This document shows, piece by piece, positions 1 through 8,581 of a DNA stretch of 64,000 nt. This DNA is from Dyadobacter jiangsuensis. Its GTDB lineage: Bacteria > Bacteroidota > Bacteroidia > Cytophagales > Spirosomataceae. Both the position numbers and the translations under genes were made by a program. The stretch covers positions 372,001-436,000 of the forward strand of contig NZ_PYAS01000002.1 of NCBI RefSeq assembly GCF_003014695.1. Reading direction: 5' to 3'. Position 1 is the stretch's first letter. Every line of letters starts with the position of its first letter. A model generated the notes under the pieces. The model was not told the origin of the DNA, made no database searches, and was given only the letters and a program-made list of their open reading frames with translations.

Positions 1-69
1 GAAAACCAGGATACTCCCGGTGAGCGCTACTATAAAAACTACAAGGCCGGAGGAAACCCCCAGCCATAA
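1..69 (+). CDS. 3' end of an unidentified gene (partial)
   Basis: Frame 1 is open from the first base and stops at TAA 67-69, giving a 22-residue C-terminal tail that ends GGNPQP. It converges on the TonB receptor that ends at 133. The tail is hydrophilic and too short to assign to a family. It is called only because the frame is open to the window edge and the opposite strand is already accounted for, so it may be a chance open frame. Confidence 0.4.
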   Translation, partial: ENQDTPGERYYKNYKAGGNPQP

Positions 70-132
70 ATGTAGTTGCGATGCGATTTTCTTGAATGTC
101 TTTTTCACCGGTTTTATGAAATAGCACGCATT

Positions 133-2607
133 TTAGAAAGTGTAGGAAATGGTCGCCATGAAGTTGCGAGGTGCGCCCGGGAAGAGGCGGAGGTAATCGT
201 AACCACCTACCCAATAGGTTTTGTTACCCAGGTTATTGAGGTTCACCTGAAACTGGAATTTGTCGATTTTGTAGTAAACAGCCCCATTCAGTAAAGCGTA
301 GCCGGGCAATGTCTGGTTGTTATTCAGAGACAAGTTCCGCTCGGTCACGAAGTTGCCGCCGAGGCCCACGCCGAAACCGTTCAGGAAGTTATCCACGAAG
401 GTATATTTAGTCCAGACGCTCCCCTGGTTTTTCGGAGCATTCGGTTTTTGCAGATTCACCAGCACCTGGTCGGTTGCCTTGGAGCCCGCATCGGTGATCT
501 TCGCGTCGTTGTAGCTGTAAGTCATGATCACGTTCCAGTTCGGAAGGATGTTCCCCGTCACATCGAATTCCACTCCTTTTGCAGTCTCTTTGCCAACCTG
601 GATCATCAGGTCCGGGCGATCGGCTGCATTGGCCGAATACAGGGTGTTGCTCTGCGTGATTTTGTAAACCGAAACATTCGCGGTCAGGCGGCCGTCGAGC
701 CATTCTGTTTTCAAACCAGCTTCCGACAGGCTGCTCCGGATCGGATCGAATGGCCCGCCGGATAATGGGTTGCTCTGTACGGTCGGGTCCTGTGGATTGT
801 AGCCTTTTGTGTAAGTACCGTATACATTAATGTTGTTCGTGAGCGTATATACAGCCCCGATGCGCGGCAGCAATGCGTGCTGCGTTACATTCGACTCGTT
901 GTTAGTGGTGTAGCCCTTTTTATCAATGTAAGTATCATAACGTAAGCCAAGCAGGATCTGCAACTTTTTGATTTTCAGTTGTTCCTGCAAATACAAGCCA
1001 TGCAATTTGTAAAGCACGGGCGTAGTTGCCGAATTGGCCGTCACGTTGTAAATGTACTTGGAAGGGTCTTCCATGTTGTTGTTCTGCAACGTGAGGTCGT
1101 AATGCGAAATGTTCGGCTTCGGAATGCTGTAAGTAACGCCGTTTTCGGTGTAGTTGTAGAACACATATTTTTCAGGCGTTTTGGGATTGTAAGCCGCCGC
1201 GCCGCCCGCTTTGAGCAGGTAACCGTTCGCGGTCTGCTGGCCGGAGCCTTTCGGGGTCGACGATTGGATAAAATCATAACCCGCCACCAGCTTATGCTCC
1301 GCAATGCCGGTGTTGAAGTTATGGTTGAAGAACAGCGACACATTATCCATGAATGACTTTGTTTTACGGACAAATACTTGCCGCGCTACCAGGTTTTCAA
1401 TAGCCTTCCCGGCCGAATCGACTCCGTTTACATTACTACTACGGTGTTCCAGCAAATCCTCGGAATAGCCCGTACGCAGGTAGGCGACATTGAACGAGGT
1501 GTTTTGGGTAAACTGGTGGTTCAATGAAGTCGTGATCAGATAAGTTTCTTCATTGAGATAATCATTTACTGCATTCAGCGATGTCTTGATCGAGCTCGAA
1601 TAAAGGTCATTTCCTTTCACCGATTGCCCGCGGTCGAGGCGACTATTGGAACGGTTGAAAACGAGGTCAAAGTTGATACGGGTTTTATTGGTAGGCAGGA
1701 AGGATACAGACGGCGCGACAATGATATTTTTGTCAAACTGCATATTCCGGAAATTCTGCGCATTCACATAACCCAGGTTGAGGCGGTACAGCAAAGTTTT
1801 GCTTTCGTTCATGGGACCTGTGAAATCGGCCAGGGTACGCAGGGTATTGAAGCTGCCAGTCGTGAAGCTTAACGATTTCCGGGGTGTGTCGAGCGGTTTT
1901 TTTGTCACGCGGTTAATGGTACCACCGGGAGAAGTGTTGCCATACAATGCCGAGGCCGCCCCTTTGATCACCTCCACGCGTTCGAGGTAGTTGACCGGCG
2001 GCTGTTTCCAGAACCCGGAGAATGTACGCAGGCCGTTCACGAGCTGGGTTGTGCTACCGCCGTTCATCCGGAAACCACGGATCGTCAGGTCATCGTAAAA
2101 TGTGAACTGGTTTACACCGCTCATATTTTTCACGGCGTCGCCCATCAGGAACACACCCTGATCGCGCATTACTTCCTTGGTAATGTAGGAGATCGCCTGC
2201 GGTACTTCCTTAATAGGGGTCGCCGTTTTGCTGGCGATGAAGGAGAGGTCGTTTTTATAGCTGGTACCACGGTTACCGACGATTTCCACAGTTTGCAGTT
2301 CCTGGGCGTTCTCCTCGGTCGTGATTTCGAGCTTCGAGGTTTCATCCGCTTTTACGCGCACGTTATGGTTGATGCGCTTGATGCCCACACCCGTGCCTAT
2401 GAGCACGTAGTTTCCGGGGGCCAATGCGTTGAATTCGAAGTCTCCGTCGGCGTCCGTCAGTGTTCCCTGATCCGTTCCTTTGAGGATCAGGTTGATAGAC
2501 TCGGCGGGTTGGCCCGCGGCATTTTTAATATTGCCTTTGATCCGGCCTGTTTGCGGGAATGCGGTAAAGCTGCAAAGTGAAAGGATGAGTAAGCAGAATA
2601 TCCTCAT
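133..2607 (-). CDS. TonB-dependent siderophore-type outer membrane receptor
   Basis: Predicted outer-membrane receptor that takes up an iron-siderophore or similar ligand using TonB/ExbBD energy. The ATG at 2607 is preferred over an upstream in-frame start at 2640 because it begins directly with a signal peptide (MRIFCLLILSLCSFTAFPQ) and lies about 40 bases below a good promoter. The 824-residue protein has a carboxypeptidase-regulatory-like domain at about 20-95 (GRIKGNIKN...DGDFEF). A plug domain follows at about 105-215 with VPQAISYITKEVMRDQG and DDLTIRGFRMNGG, then a long beta-barrel that ends in the aromatic ISYTF. The plug wording is that of the siderophore-receptor subfamily, not SusC. 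No SusD, sigma factor or FecR lies beside it, so the ligand is unknown. Confidence 0.9.
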   Translation of the reverse strand: MRIFCLLILSLCSFTAFPQTGRIKGNIKNAAGQPAESINLILKGTDQGTLTDADGDFEFNALAPGNYVLIGTGVGIKRINHNVRVKADETSKLEITTEENAQELQTVEIVGNRGTSYKNDLSFIASKTATPIKEVPQAISYITKEVMRDQGVFLMGDAVKNMSGVNQFTFYDDLTIRGFRMNGGSTTQLVNGLRTFSGFWKQPPVNYLERVEVIKGAASALYGNTSPGGTINRVTKKPLDTPRKSLSFTTGSFNTLRTLADFTGPMNESKTLLYRLNLGYVNAQNFRNMQFDKNIIVAPSVSFLPTNKTRINFDLVFNRSNSRLDRGQSVKGNDLYSSSIKTSLNAVNDYLNEETYLITTSLNHQFTQNTSFNVAYLRTGYSEDLLEHRSSNVNGVDSAGKAIENLVARQVFVRKTKSFMDNVSLFFNHNFNTGIAEHKLVAGYDFIQSSTPKGSGQQTANGYLLKAGGAAAYNPKTPEKYVFYNYTENGVTYSIPKPNISHYDLTLQNNNMEDPSKYIYNVTANSATTPVLYKLHGLYLQEQLKIKKLQILLGLRYDTYIDKKGYTTNNESNVTQHALLPRIGAVYTLTNNINVYGTYTKGYNPQDPTVQSNPLSGGPFDPIRSSLSEAGLKTEWLDGRLTANVSVYKITQSNTLYSANAADRPDLMIQVGKETAKGVEFDVTGNILPNWNVIMTYSYNDAKITDAGSKATDQVLVNLQKPNAPKNQGSVWTKYTFVDNFLNGFGVGLGGNFVTERNLSLNNNQTLPGYALLNGAVYYKIDKFQFQVNLNNLGNKTYWVGGYDYLRLFPGAPRNFMATISYTF

Positions 2608-2648
2608 GATATGGGGGTTAAATAAACTAGCTGTTGGCAAAACGGTGT

Positions 2649-2679
2649 CAAAAGTAGTCTTATTTAGACCAATCCCAAA
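2649..2679 (-). promoter_or_regulatory. Bacteroidota-type promoter of the TonB receptor
   Basis: On the minus strand a TTTG (-33 element, complement of 2676-2679) is followed after 19 bases by TACTTTTG (-7 element, complement of 2649-2656). This matches the Bacteroidota sigma-A consensus TTTG/TAnnTTTG exactly. It lies about 40 bases upstream of the chosen ATG at 2607. Confidence 0.75.
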
Positions 2680-2748
2680 TAATGAATTATATTATTCTCC
2701 ACTCATTTTTTAATTCGTTCTAATTGTTCAATTTTTTCTGTCAATACT

Positions 2749-2797
2749 TTTATTGCCCGTTCAGTGTAACTTTTAGCTACATTAAACGGGCAATAAA
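2749..2797 (-). terminator. Terminator-like inverted repeat after the epimerase-like gene
   Basis: Two 20-base arms (2749-2768 and 2778-2797) pair with only one C/A mismatch and one G/T wobble around a 9-base loop. The repeat sits just past the stop of the minus-strand gene ending at 2810. There is no clean T-run after the hairpin, so termination is likely but not certain. Confidence 0.5.
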
Positions 2798-2809
2798 GAC
2801 GGGTAAGAT

Positions 2810-3640
2810 TTATCCCAGATTGGATTTGATGAACGCCAGTCCATCACGCATGAGCTGCTCTTCCGAATCGAACATCTTGCGCCAGATGTTGGCTACGGGC
2901 AGTTTCGGGCTGAATGCCTCGATGCTGATCCAGCCATCGTATTGGATGTCGCGGATGGATTGGAACACCCCTTCCCAATCCACATTGCCTTTGCCGGGCG
3001 TGGAGCGGTCGTTTTCGGAAAGCTGGATGAATGAAATGCGGTCGCCGGCCTTACGGATGGTATCGCCGATATTTTTCTCTTCTATATTCGCGTGGAAAGT
3101 GTCGAACATGATCTTGCAGTTCGGGTGATTCACATCATCCACGAAACGGATGATCTCATCGCCGCAACTGGTGAGGTACAACTCGAACCTGTTAAGGTAT
3201 TCCAAACCGAGGCTAATGTCGAGCGATTCGGCATAATCGGCTACTTCGCGTATTCCCTCGATTCCCCATTGCCATTCCTCCTCAGTAGCCGGTTTCCCTG
3301 TGAAAACGCCCAATGCCGAATGGTAAGGGCCCATCAGGCGGCTTGCGCCGAGTACGAGCGAGCAATCCAATGCACGTTTCAAATGATCGATCGTATGACG
3401 GCGCATGGCTGGATCGGCGCTGATAAGGTGCTCCGAAGGGCCGCAGATGGTATCGGTCTCACATGCGAGGCCCAGGTTGTCGAGCTTCTGGCGGAACTTG
3501 AACCAATGCTCAGGATTGGTATTGAAAATAGGCACCTCGACGCCGTCAAAACCGATCTCTTTGATGAGCTCGAGGGTAGGAAATAGGCTTTCATCAATCT
3601 GGTTCCCCCACAAAAGGAGGTTCATGCTGTACTTCATCAA
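2810..3640 (-). CDS. Sugar isomerase/epimerase, xylose-isomerase-like TIM barrel
   Basis: A 276-residue cytoplasmic TIM-barrel protein of the AP-endonuclease-2/xylose isomerase-like superfamily, resembling D-tagatose/D-psicose 3-epimerases. The catalytic glutamates and metal aspartate of that family appear as E147 (LGLEYLNRFE), D180 (MFDTFH) and E241 (SIEAF), each five positions earlier than in the Pseudomonas cichorii enzyme. The fourth ligand, His211 there, is Gln206 here (FIQLSENDR). The C-terminus (MFDSEEQLMRDGLAF) also fits the family. It is a single gene with a terminator-like hairpin downstream. The start is one of two adjacent Met codons. Substrate unknown; an isomerase of a sugar acid or ketose is plausible. 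Confidence 0.82.
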   Translation of the reverse strand: MMKYSMNLLLWGNQIDESLFPTLELIKEIGFDGVEVPIFNTNPEHWFKFRQKLDNLGLACETDTICGPSEHLISADPAMRRHTIDHLKRALDCSLVLGASRLMGPYHSALGVFTGKPATEEEWQWGIEGIREVADYAESLDISLGLEYLNRFELYLTSCGDEIIRFVDDVNHPNCKIMFDTFHANIEEKNIGDTIRKAGDRISFIQLSENDRSTPGKGNVDWEGVFQSIRDIQYDGWISIEAFSPKLPVANIWRKMFDSEEQLMRDGLAFIKSNLG

Positions 3641-3820
3641 AAATCGAATTTATCTCGCTGGCGAATGGATTAGGCGGGATGCAAATGCCCCTGTCTTTTC
3701 AGTATACAATCTTAAAGTAAAAAAGTACTGTTCAATATACACGATTTGACGAGTAGTTAGCTGATATTGATAAGTTGACGTCTGGTTGCATGAATATCGG
3801 GGTAAAATAGACTCATTGAT

Positions 3821-3860
3821 CAAACACAAAAGTGGCGGCCCTTTTGGAGAGACCGCCGCT
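3821..3860 (-). terminator. Rho-independent terminator of the small lipoprotein gene
   Basis: On the minus strand a GC-rich hairpin (arms at 3853-3860 and 3831-3838, one mismatch) is followed by a T-rich stretch (TTTTGTGTTTG). It starts about 25 bases past the stop codon at 3886. Confidence 0.6.
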
Positions 3861-3885
3861 TTATGAAGCTTATGTTCAATACAAA

Positions 3886-4314
3886 TTATTGCACCCGGCT
3901 GAAAATGAGCTGGTTGCTGTTTTCGTAATACAGGATCAATCTGTTGGTTTTCAAATCATACAGATTTACACTCGGAAGCGCGTTCACAAACAGGTTGCCC
4001 CAGTTGGTCTCCGCTCTTTCGGTGCCGCCTCCACCGATCTGGATCGTATTTTGTTGGGCGGTTTCGTAGAAGCCTGTCAGGATATTGGTGGAAGTTGTGC
4101 CTTCCAGCTCACCTTTGTCTTTAAAATTGAGGCCTATGTCCATCACCCCTTTCGTAGTAGCGGGTTTGCTGATGGTATCATCCTCCTGCACGATGCTCTC
4201 CAATTGCCATTTGCCGGTCAACTCCACATTGCTGCTTATTGTGGTAGTTTTTCCACAACCCATGAGCAGCGAAAAAAACAGCACGGATGCTGTCGGAATG
4301 ATTAGGGCTTTCAT
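3886..4314 (-). CDS. Small lipoprotein of unknown function
   Basis: A 142-residue protein with a signal peptide and a lipobox (SLLMGC, Cys20), so probably anchored to the periplasmic or outer face of a membrane. The mature part begins with VELTGKWQLESI, a phrase typical of the lipocalin-like/META-like small lipoproteins common in Bacteroidota, and ends in a beta-rich LILYYENSNQLIFSRV. No catalytic motif is visible. It is a single gene, divergent from the AraC regulator at 4574 and followed by a terminator. A 157-codon frame on the other strand covers the same DNA, but lacks any recognisable start context and is taken as a shadow. Confidence 0.72.
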   Translation of the reverse strand: MKALIIPTASVLFFSLLMGCGKTTTISSNVELTGKWQLESIVQEDDTISKPATTKGVMDIGLNFKDKGELEGTTSTNILTGFYETAQQNTIQIGGGGTERAETNWGNLFVNALPSVNLYDLKTNRLILYYENSNQLIFSRVQ

Positions 4315-4573
4315 ATGCGTAAATAAATTTCAGAACTACCTATGATTGACATCGTACTCGCAAAAAAGGTTGCAAAAAAGTTGAGCGGCTTTATAAATCT
4401 ACAAAAAATATGCCAGTCATCCGAACATGGACGGCATAATTTATAACGGTTCCAAGGGCCGATTCTTTTACCGATGACTCAATCTATTTTTTGTGAATAA
4501 ATTCGATAAATGATCATATTTTGATAGTAATAATGTAATATTGCTAATCTTTTGGGTAAAATCCTGACAGAAT

Positions 4574-5434
4574 ATGAAAGCACCGATCCATAAAAATATC
4601 GAGAGCCAAGTCCGCACAGTGACGGTCCACGAGCTTAAAGAGCCCCATTTTGATCCTAATTGGCATTTTCATCCGCACTACCAATTATTTACCGTTCTAG
4701 AGGGAACTGGCAAACGGCTAATCGGGGATTCTATCCAAACTTTCGGTCCGGGCGATACGGTGTTTCTCGGTCCGGATGTGCCGCACCTTTGGCGGAGCGA
4801 CCCGGCCTATTTCGAAGCAGGTTCGCCGCTGATGACCCACGGCATCGTGCTTTATTTTCAGGAGGATTTTTTAGGGAAAGATTTTCTCGAGAAGCCTGAA
4901 ATGCTCGGGCTTCGTCAGCTGTTGGCCGATTCGAAGAGGGGGATTTCCTACAAGGGCGCGCTTTCGGAACATATTCGTGAAGAATTAATCTCGTTAACCA
5001 GCGTAGAGGGCTTCAAAGGCATCCTGCAACTCCTGACGCTGCTCGACAAACTTGCGCACGACAATTCCGGTGAGTTCATTTCGAGCTATGGGTATGTCAA
5101 TAACTTCAAAGTCTCGGAAACTGAGCGAATGCAAAAGGTGCACAACTACGTATTGCAGCATTTCTTCCAGGAAATCCGCCTCAGCGACGTTGCGTCTCTC
5201 GCCGGAATGACCGAAGCCGCATTCTGCCGCTACTTCAAAGCCCGCTCGAACAAAACCTTCATTGATTTTGTCAACGAAATCCGCATCGGCCACGCCTGCA
5301 AACTACTCCTCGAAGACAAATGGACCATCGCCCAAATCGCCTACGACAGCGGTTTCGATTCGCTATCGAATTTCAACAGGAATTTCAAGAAGTATATCGG
5401 GCATACTCCGCGGGAGTATAAAGGGAATTATTGA
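4574..5434 (+). CDS. AraC-family transcriptional regulator with N-terminal cupin
   Basis: A 286-residue DNA-binding regulator. The N-terminal half (about 15-110) is a cupin sensor with the His-rich start HFDPNWHFHPHYQLF. The last 100 residues hold two helix-turn-helix motifs of the AraC type: LSDVASLAGMTEAAFCRYF, then IAQIAYDSGFDSLSNFNRNF, closing with GHTPREYK. Such proteins usually respond to a small sugar-like ligand. It has no obvious partner: upstream is the divergent lipoprotein, downstream the opposite-strand toxin-antitoxin pair. A TTTG at 4520-4523 and a TAATCTTTTG at 4545-4554 are promoter-like, but the -7 box is one base too long. Confidence 0.88.
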   Translation: MKAPIHKNIESQVRTVTVHELKEPHFDPNWHFHPHYQLFTVLEGTGKRLIGDSIQTFGPGDTVFLGPDVPHLWRSDPAYFEAGSPLMTHGIVLYFQEDFLGKDFLEKPEMLGLRQLLADSKRGISYKGALSEHIREELISLTSVEGFKGILQLLTLLDKLAHDNSGEFISSYGYVNNFKVSETERMQKVHNYVLQHFFQEIRLSDVASLAGMTEAAFCRYFKARSNKTFIDFVNEIRIGHACKLLLEDKWTIAQIAYDSGFDSLSNFNRNFKKYIGHTPREYKGNY

Positions 5435-5462
5435 TGATGTCAGATGGTGTTCTGGCTTGCCG

Positions 5463-5789
5463 TTAGCGAATCTGCAATGCCTGCTGGTCAACGGTAATAT
5501 TAAATTCGATCTCTGCTTTTAAGGCGCTGAATACTTTCAATATCGTATCAATAGTAGCGCTATTATTGCCGTTTTCGAGCTTGGATATCTGTGCCTTTTG
5601 CACGCCGACTAGCTCCCCAAGTTGCTCTTGTGTGAGATTGCGTTCTTTCCGGACGGTTCTGATAGCCCGGCCAAGCAAAGCCATACTTACTTTGTGTTCA
5701 TGCGCATTTCTAGCAGGAGTGCCGATAGGGCCAATGTACTTATCCTTCATTTCATCCAGTGTGTACACCTTCATTTTTGATTTTCCCAT
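5463..5789 (-). CDS. XRE-family antitoxin of a HigBA-like toxin-antitoxin pair
   Basis: A 108-residue protein whose central part is a Cro/CI-type helix-turn-helix (LGRAIRTVRKERNLTQEQLGE followed by VGVQKAQISKLENG). It lies two bases downstream of the toxin gene and is in the same operon. In this family the antitoxin binds and silences the toxin and represses the shared promoter. The toxin-first order is typical of HigBA-like systems, unlike RelBE. The C-terminal stretch (LKVFSALKAEIEFNITV) is the usual beta-strand tail of this antitoxin clade. MGKSKM at 5789 or the Met six residues in are both possible starts. Confidence 0.85.
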   Translation of the reverse strand: MGKSKMKVYTLDEMKDKYIGPIGTPARNAHEHKVSMALLGRAIRTVRKERNLTQEQLGELVGVQKAQISKLENGNNSATIDTILKVFSALKAEIEFNITVDQQALQIR

Positions 5790-5791
5790 AA

Positions 5792-6133
5792 TTATTTTTG
5801 TTCTTCAAAATATCTCGCTCTAATTCTTAATGCCCGCTGAATCTCCTGTGACGGGATTTTCGCGGACTTTTTAATGAAACCATTCGAAGCGACTACCAAT
5901 GTTTGTTTGGAATCTGATTTGTCCCAAAATGCAAGCAGCCGGATTTCATTGCCACTATACGTTGTTCTGAACTCCCAGATATGTTGATGAATTTTCTTCA
6001 GTAGCCTGGGATCGTTTGTTTGTGCTGCCATATCAATGTTAAAAAATATTTTATCGATTGCTTGTTGAGGCAGGGTAGCAAGAAACCGATTGGCTTCATC
6101 TAACATCAGTATGTTGAAGTAGTGTGCAGGCAT
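5792..6133 (-). CDS. RelE/HigB-superfamily toxin (phage Gp49-like)
   Basis: A 113-residue predicted mRNA-cleaving ribosome-dependent toxin. The ATG at 6133 is preferred; an upstream TTG at 6157 would overlap the likely operator. Family hallmarks are LPQQAIDKIFFNI near the N-terminus, then IWEFRTTYSGNEIRLLAFWD, then LVVASNGFIKKSAKIPSQEI and a final RARYFEEQ. These match the Gp49-like (DUF891) consensus WEFR-x-Y and GF-KK-x-K-x-P. The R/K residues typical of the active surface are kept, so the toxin looks intact. It is co-transcribed with the XRE antitoxin two bases downstream. Confidence 0.85.
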   Translation of the reverse strand: MPAHYFNILMLDEANRFLATLPQQAIDKIFFNIDMAAQTNDPRLLKKIHQHIWEFRTTYSGNEIRLLAFWDKSDSKQTLVVASNGFIKKSAKIPSQEIQRALRIRARYFEEQK

Positions 6134-6152
6134 ATTAGAGATAATGTGTGTA

Positions 6153-6164
6153 TCCAAATTTGGA
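6153..6164. promoter_or_regulatory. Palindrome upstream of the toxin gene, candidate autoregulatory operator
   Basis: TCCAAATTTGGA is a perfect 12-base palindrome centred about 25 bases upstream of the toxin ATG at 6133. HigBA-type operons are normally repressed by their antitoxin at such a site. The role is inferred from position only. Confidence 0.45.
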
Positions 6165-6167
6165 AAC

Positions 6168-6218
6168 TTCTAAATTATAAAAATATCCTGGCCGATCAAT
6201 GCCGAGCCAGGATATTTT
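6168..6218 (-). terminator. Rho-independent terminator of the hexuronate operon
   Basis: A perfect 13-bp stem (6206-6218 with 6180-6192) starts 7 bases past the Gfo/Idh/MocA stop. On the minus strand it runs into ATATTTTTATAATTT. It marks the end of the uxuA-to-Gfo/Idh transcript and separates it from the toxin gene. Confidence 0.8.
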
Positions 6219-6224
6219 AGAGGA

Positions 6225-7658
6225 TTACCCTTTCACATTATTAGTCCCATACTTCCCGCGTTGCGGCCGGGAGAGCATGGCCGTGGCTTCCTTATCATTA
6301 AGGAATTGTTCCTTTTTCGGGTCCCATTTCACCTTGCGGCCGAGTTTCATCGCCGTGTGCGCGAGGAGGCACGCGGTGCATGAGCGGTGCGCGATTTCGG
6401 CGTGGCTGATGGTCTGCTTGCCGCTCTGAATACTTTCGATCCAGTTCTGGTGCTGCTCGGGGCTTTCGTACAAATGGATTTCATTTTCTCCGATCACCGA
6501 GCCAAGGATTTTTGGATCGCTGGCGTAGAATGCCTTGTTTTCTTTCGCATTCTGAGCTGCCACGGGGTCAGAAGCAGTAACACCCACATTACCGCGCGAA
6601 ACGAAAATCCACCCGTCGGTACCTTCGAATTTCACGCCATTAGGGTTGGTGCCGCCGATCTCCATTACCACACCGTTTTCGTACAATGCATTCACGAGGA
6701 AATCGCCATGCACATCCCAAAGACCGGAGCCTTTTGCAGGGAACGTAGCCTTGCCCTCGATTTCGATCGGGCCGGTGAGCTCGGTGTCCATTCCCCAATG
6801 CGCGATATCGATGTGGTGCGAACCCCAACCCGTGATCATACCGGCCCCGAACTGTTCGAGACGAAGCCAGCCCGGACGGTCGTTGATGTCGGTTTGTGAA
6901 TGCACGCGGTCTAATGTATAGTAAATTTCGGGCGTCGATCCGAGCCACATATCGTAGTTCAGGTTCGATGGAATAGGCATTTCCGTCGTATTTCCACCTG
7001 CGGGATCACCCGGAAGCCCTACATATACTTTTTTCAATTTTCCAATACGGCCATTGCGTACCAGCTCACAGGTACGTTTGAACTGCGGCCAGGGGTTGAC
7101 CGAACGCTGCTGGCTGCCCAATTGGAAAATGACTCCCTTCTTCTTGATCATATCGGCCATCTGGCGACCTTCGCGGATCGTCAGGGAAGTCGGCTTTTGC
7201 ATATAAATATGCTTACCCGCAACGGCAGCCTCCATGGCTGGCTGGGCATGCCAGTGGTCGGGTGTACTGATGATGACCGCGTCGATATCTTTGCGGCCCA
7301 GAATTTCATGGTAGTCGTCGTAAGTTTTTACTTCCAGGTATTTCTCTTTTCCTGTACGTTCGACGTATTTACGTTCAATCCATTCCTTGCCCTTTGCCAG
7401 GCGGTTTTTATCCAAATCAGCCACAGCAATCACGTGCGCCGCTTCATTTTTGATCACTTCCGGCAAGTCGTGTGTGGACCCAATACGACCAAAGCCGATC
7501 TGTCCGATGTTGATCTTGTTGCTCGGCGCATTCTTGCCGAACACAGTCGATGGTACGATGGTAGGGAACATCGATGCCGCGATAATGCCCGCTGTGCCTT
7601 TTGCAGTGGCTTTCAGGAATGACCTTCTGTCCTGATTTTGCTCCTTCTGATCTTTCAT
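6225..7658 (-). CDS. Gfo/Idh/MocA-family oxidoreductase with Tat signal
   Basis: A 477-residue NAD(P)-dependent oxidoreductase-like protein predicted to be exported folded: the N-terminus carries a twin-arginine motif (DRRSFLKAT) and a hydrophobic stretch (GIIAASMFPTIVP). A Rossmann fold follows (INIGQIGFGRIGST, about 50-63) with DAVIISTPDHWHAQPAMEA and the family KP motif in HIYMQKPTSL. The C-terminal domain has WGSHHIDIAHWGMD and the GFO_IDH-like tail with FLNDKEATAMLSRPQRGKY. This secreted subfamily is abundant in Bacteroidota and Planctomycetes, often beside sugar genes; some act as NAD-dependent glycosidases. Last gene of the uxuA operon, 42 bases after the ThuA gene. Substrate unknown. 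Confidence 0.88.
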   Translation of the reverse strand: MKDQKEQNQDRRSFLKATAKGTAGIIAASMFPTIVPSTVFGKNAPSNKINIGQIGFGRIGSTHDLPEVIKNEAAHVIAVADLDKNRLAKGKEWIERKYVERTGKEKYLEVKTYDDYHEILGRKDIDAVIISTPDHWHAQPAMEAAVAGKHIYMQKPTSLTIREGRQMADMIKKKGVIFQLGSQQRSVNPWPQFKRTCELVRNGRIGKLKKVYVGLPGDPAGGNTTEMPIPSNLNYDMWLGSTPEIYYTLDRVHSQTDINDRPGWLRLEQFGAGMITGWGSHHIDIAHWGMDTELTGPIEIEGKATFPAKGSGLWDVHGDFLVNALYENGVVMEIGGTNPNGVKFEGTDGWIFVSRGNVGVTASDPVAAQNAKENKAFYASDPKILGSVIGENEIHLYESPEQHQNWIESIQSGKQTISHAEIAHRSCTACLLAHTAMKLGRKVKWDPKKEQFLNDKEATAMLSRPQRGKYGTNNVKG

Positions 7659-7700
7659 TTTGTATGCAGATTTAGGATTTAATGACTGATGTGTTCTTGA

Positions 7701-8558
7701 CTATTTGGATAAGGCCGGAATTGAATTTCGCACCGGGTCCTGCGGGCTCGTTGCGTAAGCCTTGCTGTAATTTCTGGGTTTCTGCGGTCCGATCGCCCAT
7801 TCAATGGCTCCCAGGATGTGCTTGCGCAGATCTTCCTTTTCATAATCCTCTTTCTGATGCCCGAGAGAGGAGTAGAACGAGCGTCCGCCGTCATACTCAT
7901 GCCACCACACAGACGGGAATACATTCCCAAAGGTATCCAGTGCTTTTCCGGCAGGTTTTTGAATAGTTGAATGGTCGTTTACGGCCAGTACATTCAGATT
8001 TACACCGAGTTCTTTGATGAAATAGAATTCGTCGGTTTGCCGCGGCCATTCTTTGCCAAGGTGTGCGAGCGACGGGTTCTTCGGGTCCAGAATTTTCACT
8101 GAAAAGCTTTGCCCTGGTTCATGCCAGAAGAAAGTCCCGCCCAAGAGATCCTTGAACCACCGCCACTTGCGCTCCGTGCCCGATGCTGAATGCAGCCCCA
8201 CAAAGTTGCCGCCGGCCTGAATGTAACGCATGAGTGCCACACGCTGTGCATCTGTGTCAAACACGTCGTTGTTGGTATTCGAGAAAACCAGGCAATCGTA
8301 TTGTTTAAGGTTTTCATCCGTAAACTTGGACGGATCGGACGTCGTGTCAACAGCAAAACCATGCTGTTTGCCCAAGGCGAGGATTGCTACTTTGGAATTG
8401 GCAATGTTGTCATGCACATAGCCTTTCCCGTTTTTGGTATAAACCAGAATCTTGACCTTGTTCCATTTGATTTTCTGTGCGTGTGTGCTTACGAGCCCTC
8501 CCAGCCCGAGGAATAGCAGGCAAAGCAGGCATACTGTCAGGATGTTTTGTTTTTTCAT
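7701..8558 (-). CDS. ThuA-domain secreted protein
   Basis: A 285-residue protein with a signal peptide (to about residue 28, THAQ) and one ThuA-like domain of class-I glutamine-amidotransferase fold: VKILVYTKNGKGYVHDNI, DCLVFSNTNNDVF, GGNFVGLHSASGTE, then PSVWWHEYDGGRSFYSSLGH. ThuA proteins occur beside trehalose and other sugar catabolism genes and are thought to act on oxidised sugars, but their chemistry is not settled. It sits between the SDR gene (23 bases upstream) and the Tat-exported Gfo/Idh protein. ThuA plus secreted Gfo/Idh is a recurrent pairing, which supports a shared periplasmic role. Confidence 0.88.
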   Translation of the reverse strand: MKKQNILTVCLLCLLFLGLGGLVSTHAQKIKWNKVKILVYTKNGKGYVHDNIANSKVAILALGKQHGFAVDTTSDPSKFTDENLKQYDCLVFSNTNNDVFDTDAQRVALMRYIQAGGNFVGLHSASGTERKWRWFKDLLGGTFFWHEPGQSFSVKILDPKNPSLAHLGKEWPRQTDEFYFIKELGVNLNVLAVNDHSTIQKPAGKALDTFGNVFPSVWWHEYDGGRSFYSSLGHQKEDYEKEDLRKHILGAIEWAIGPQKPRNYSKAYATSPQDPVRNSIPALSK

Positions 8559-8581
8559 TGATACTTAAAGAAAAGGTTGAA

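Noticed and set aside
3832..4305. 157-codon plus-strand frame over the small lipoprotein
   Set aside because: The minus-strand frame has a signal peptide and lipobox and is followed by its own terminator, so the plus-strand frame is taken as a shadow.
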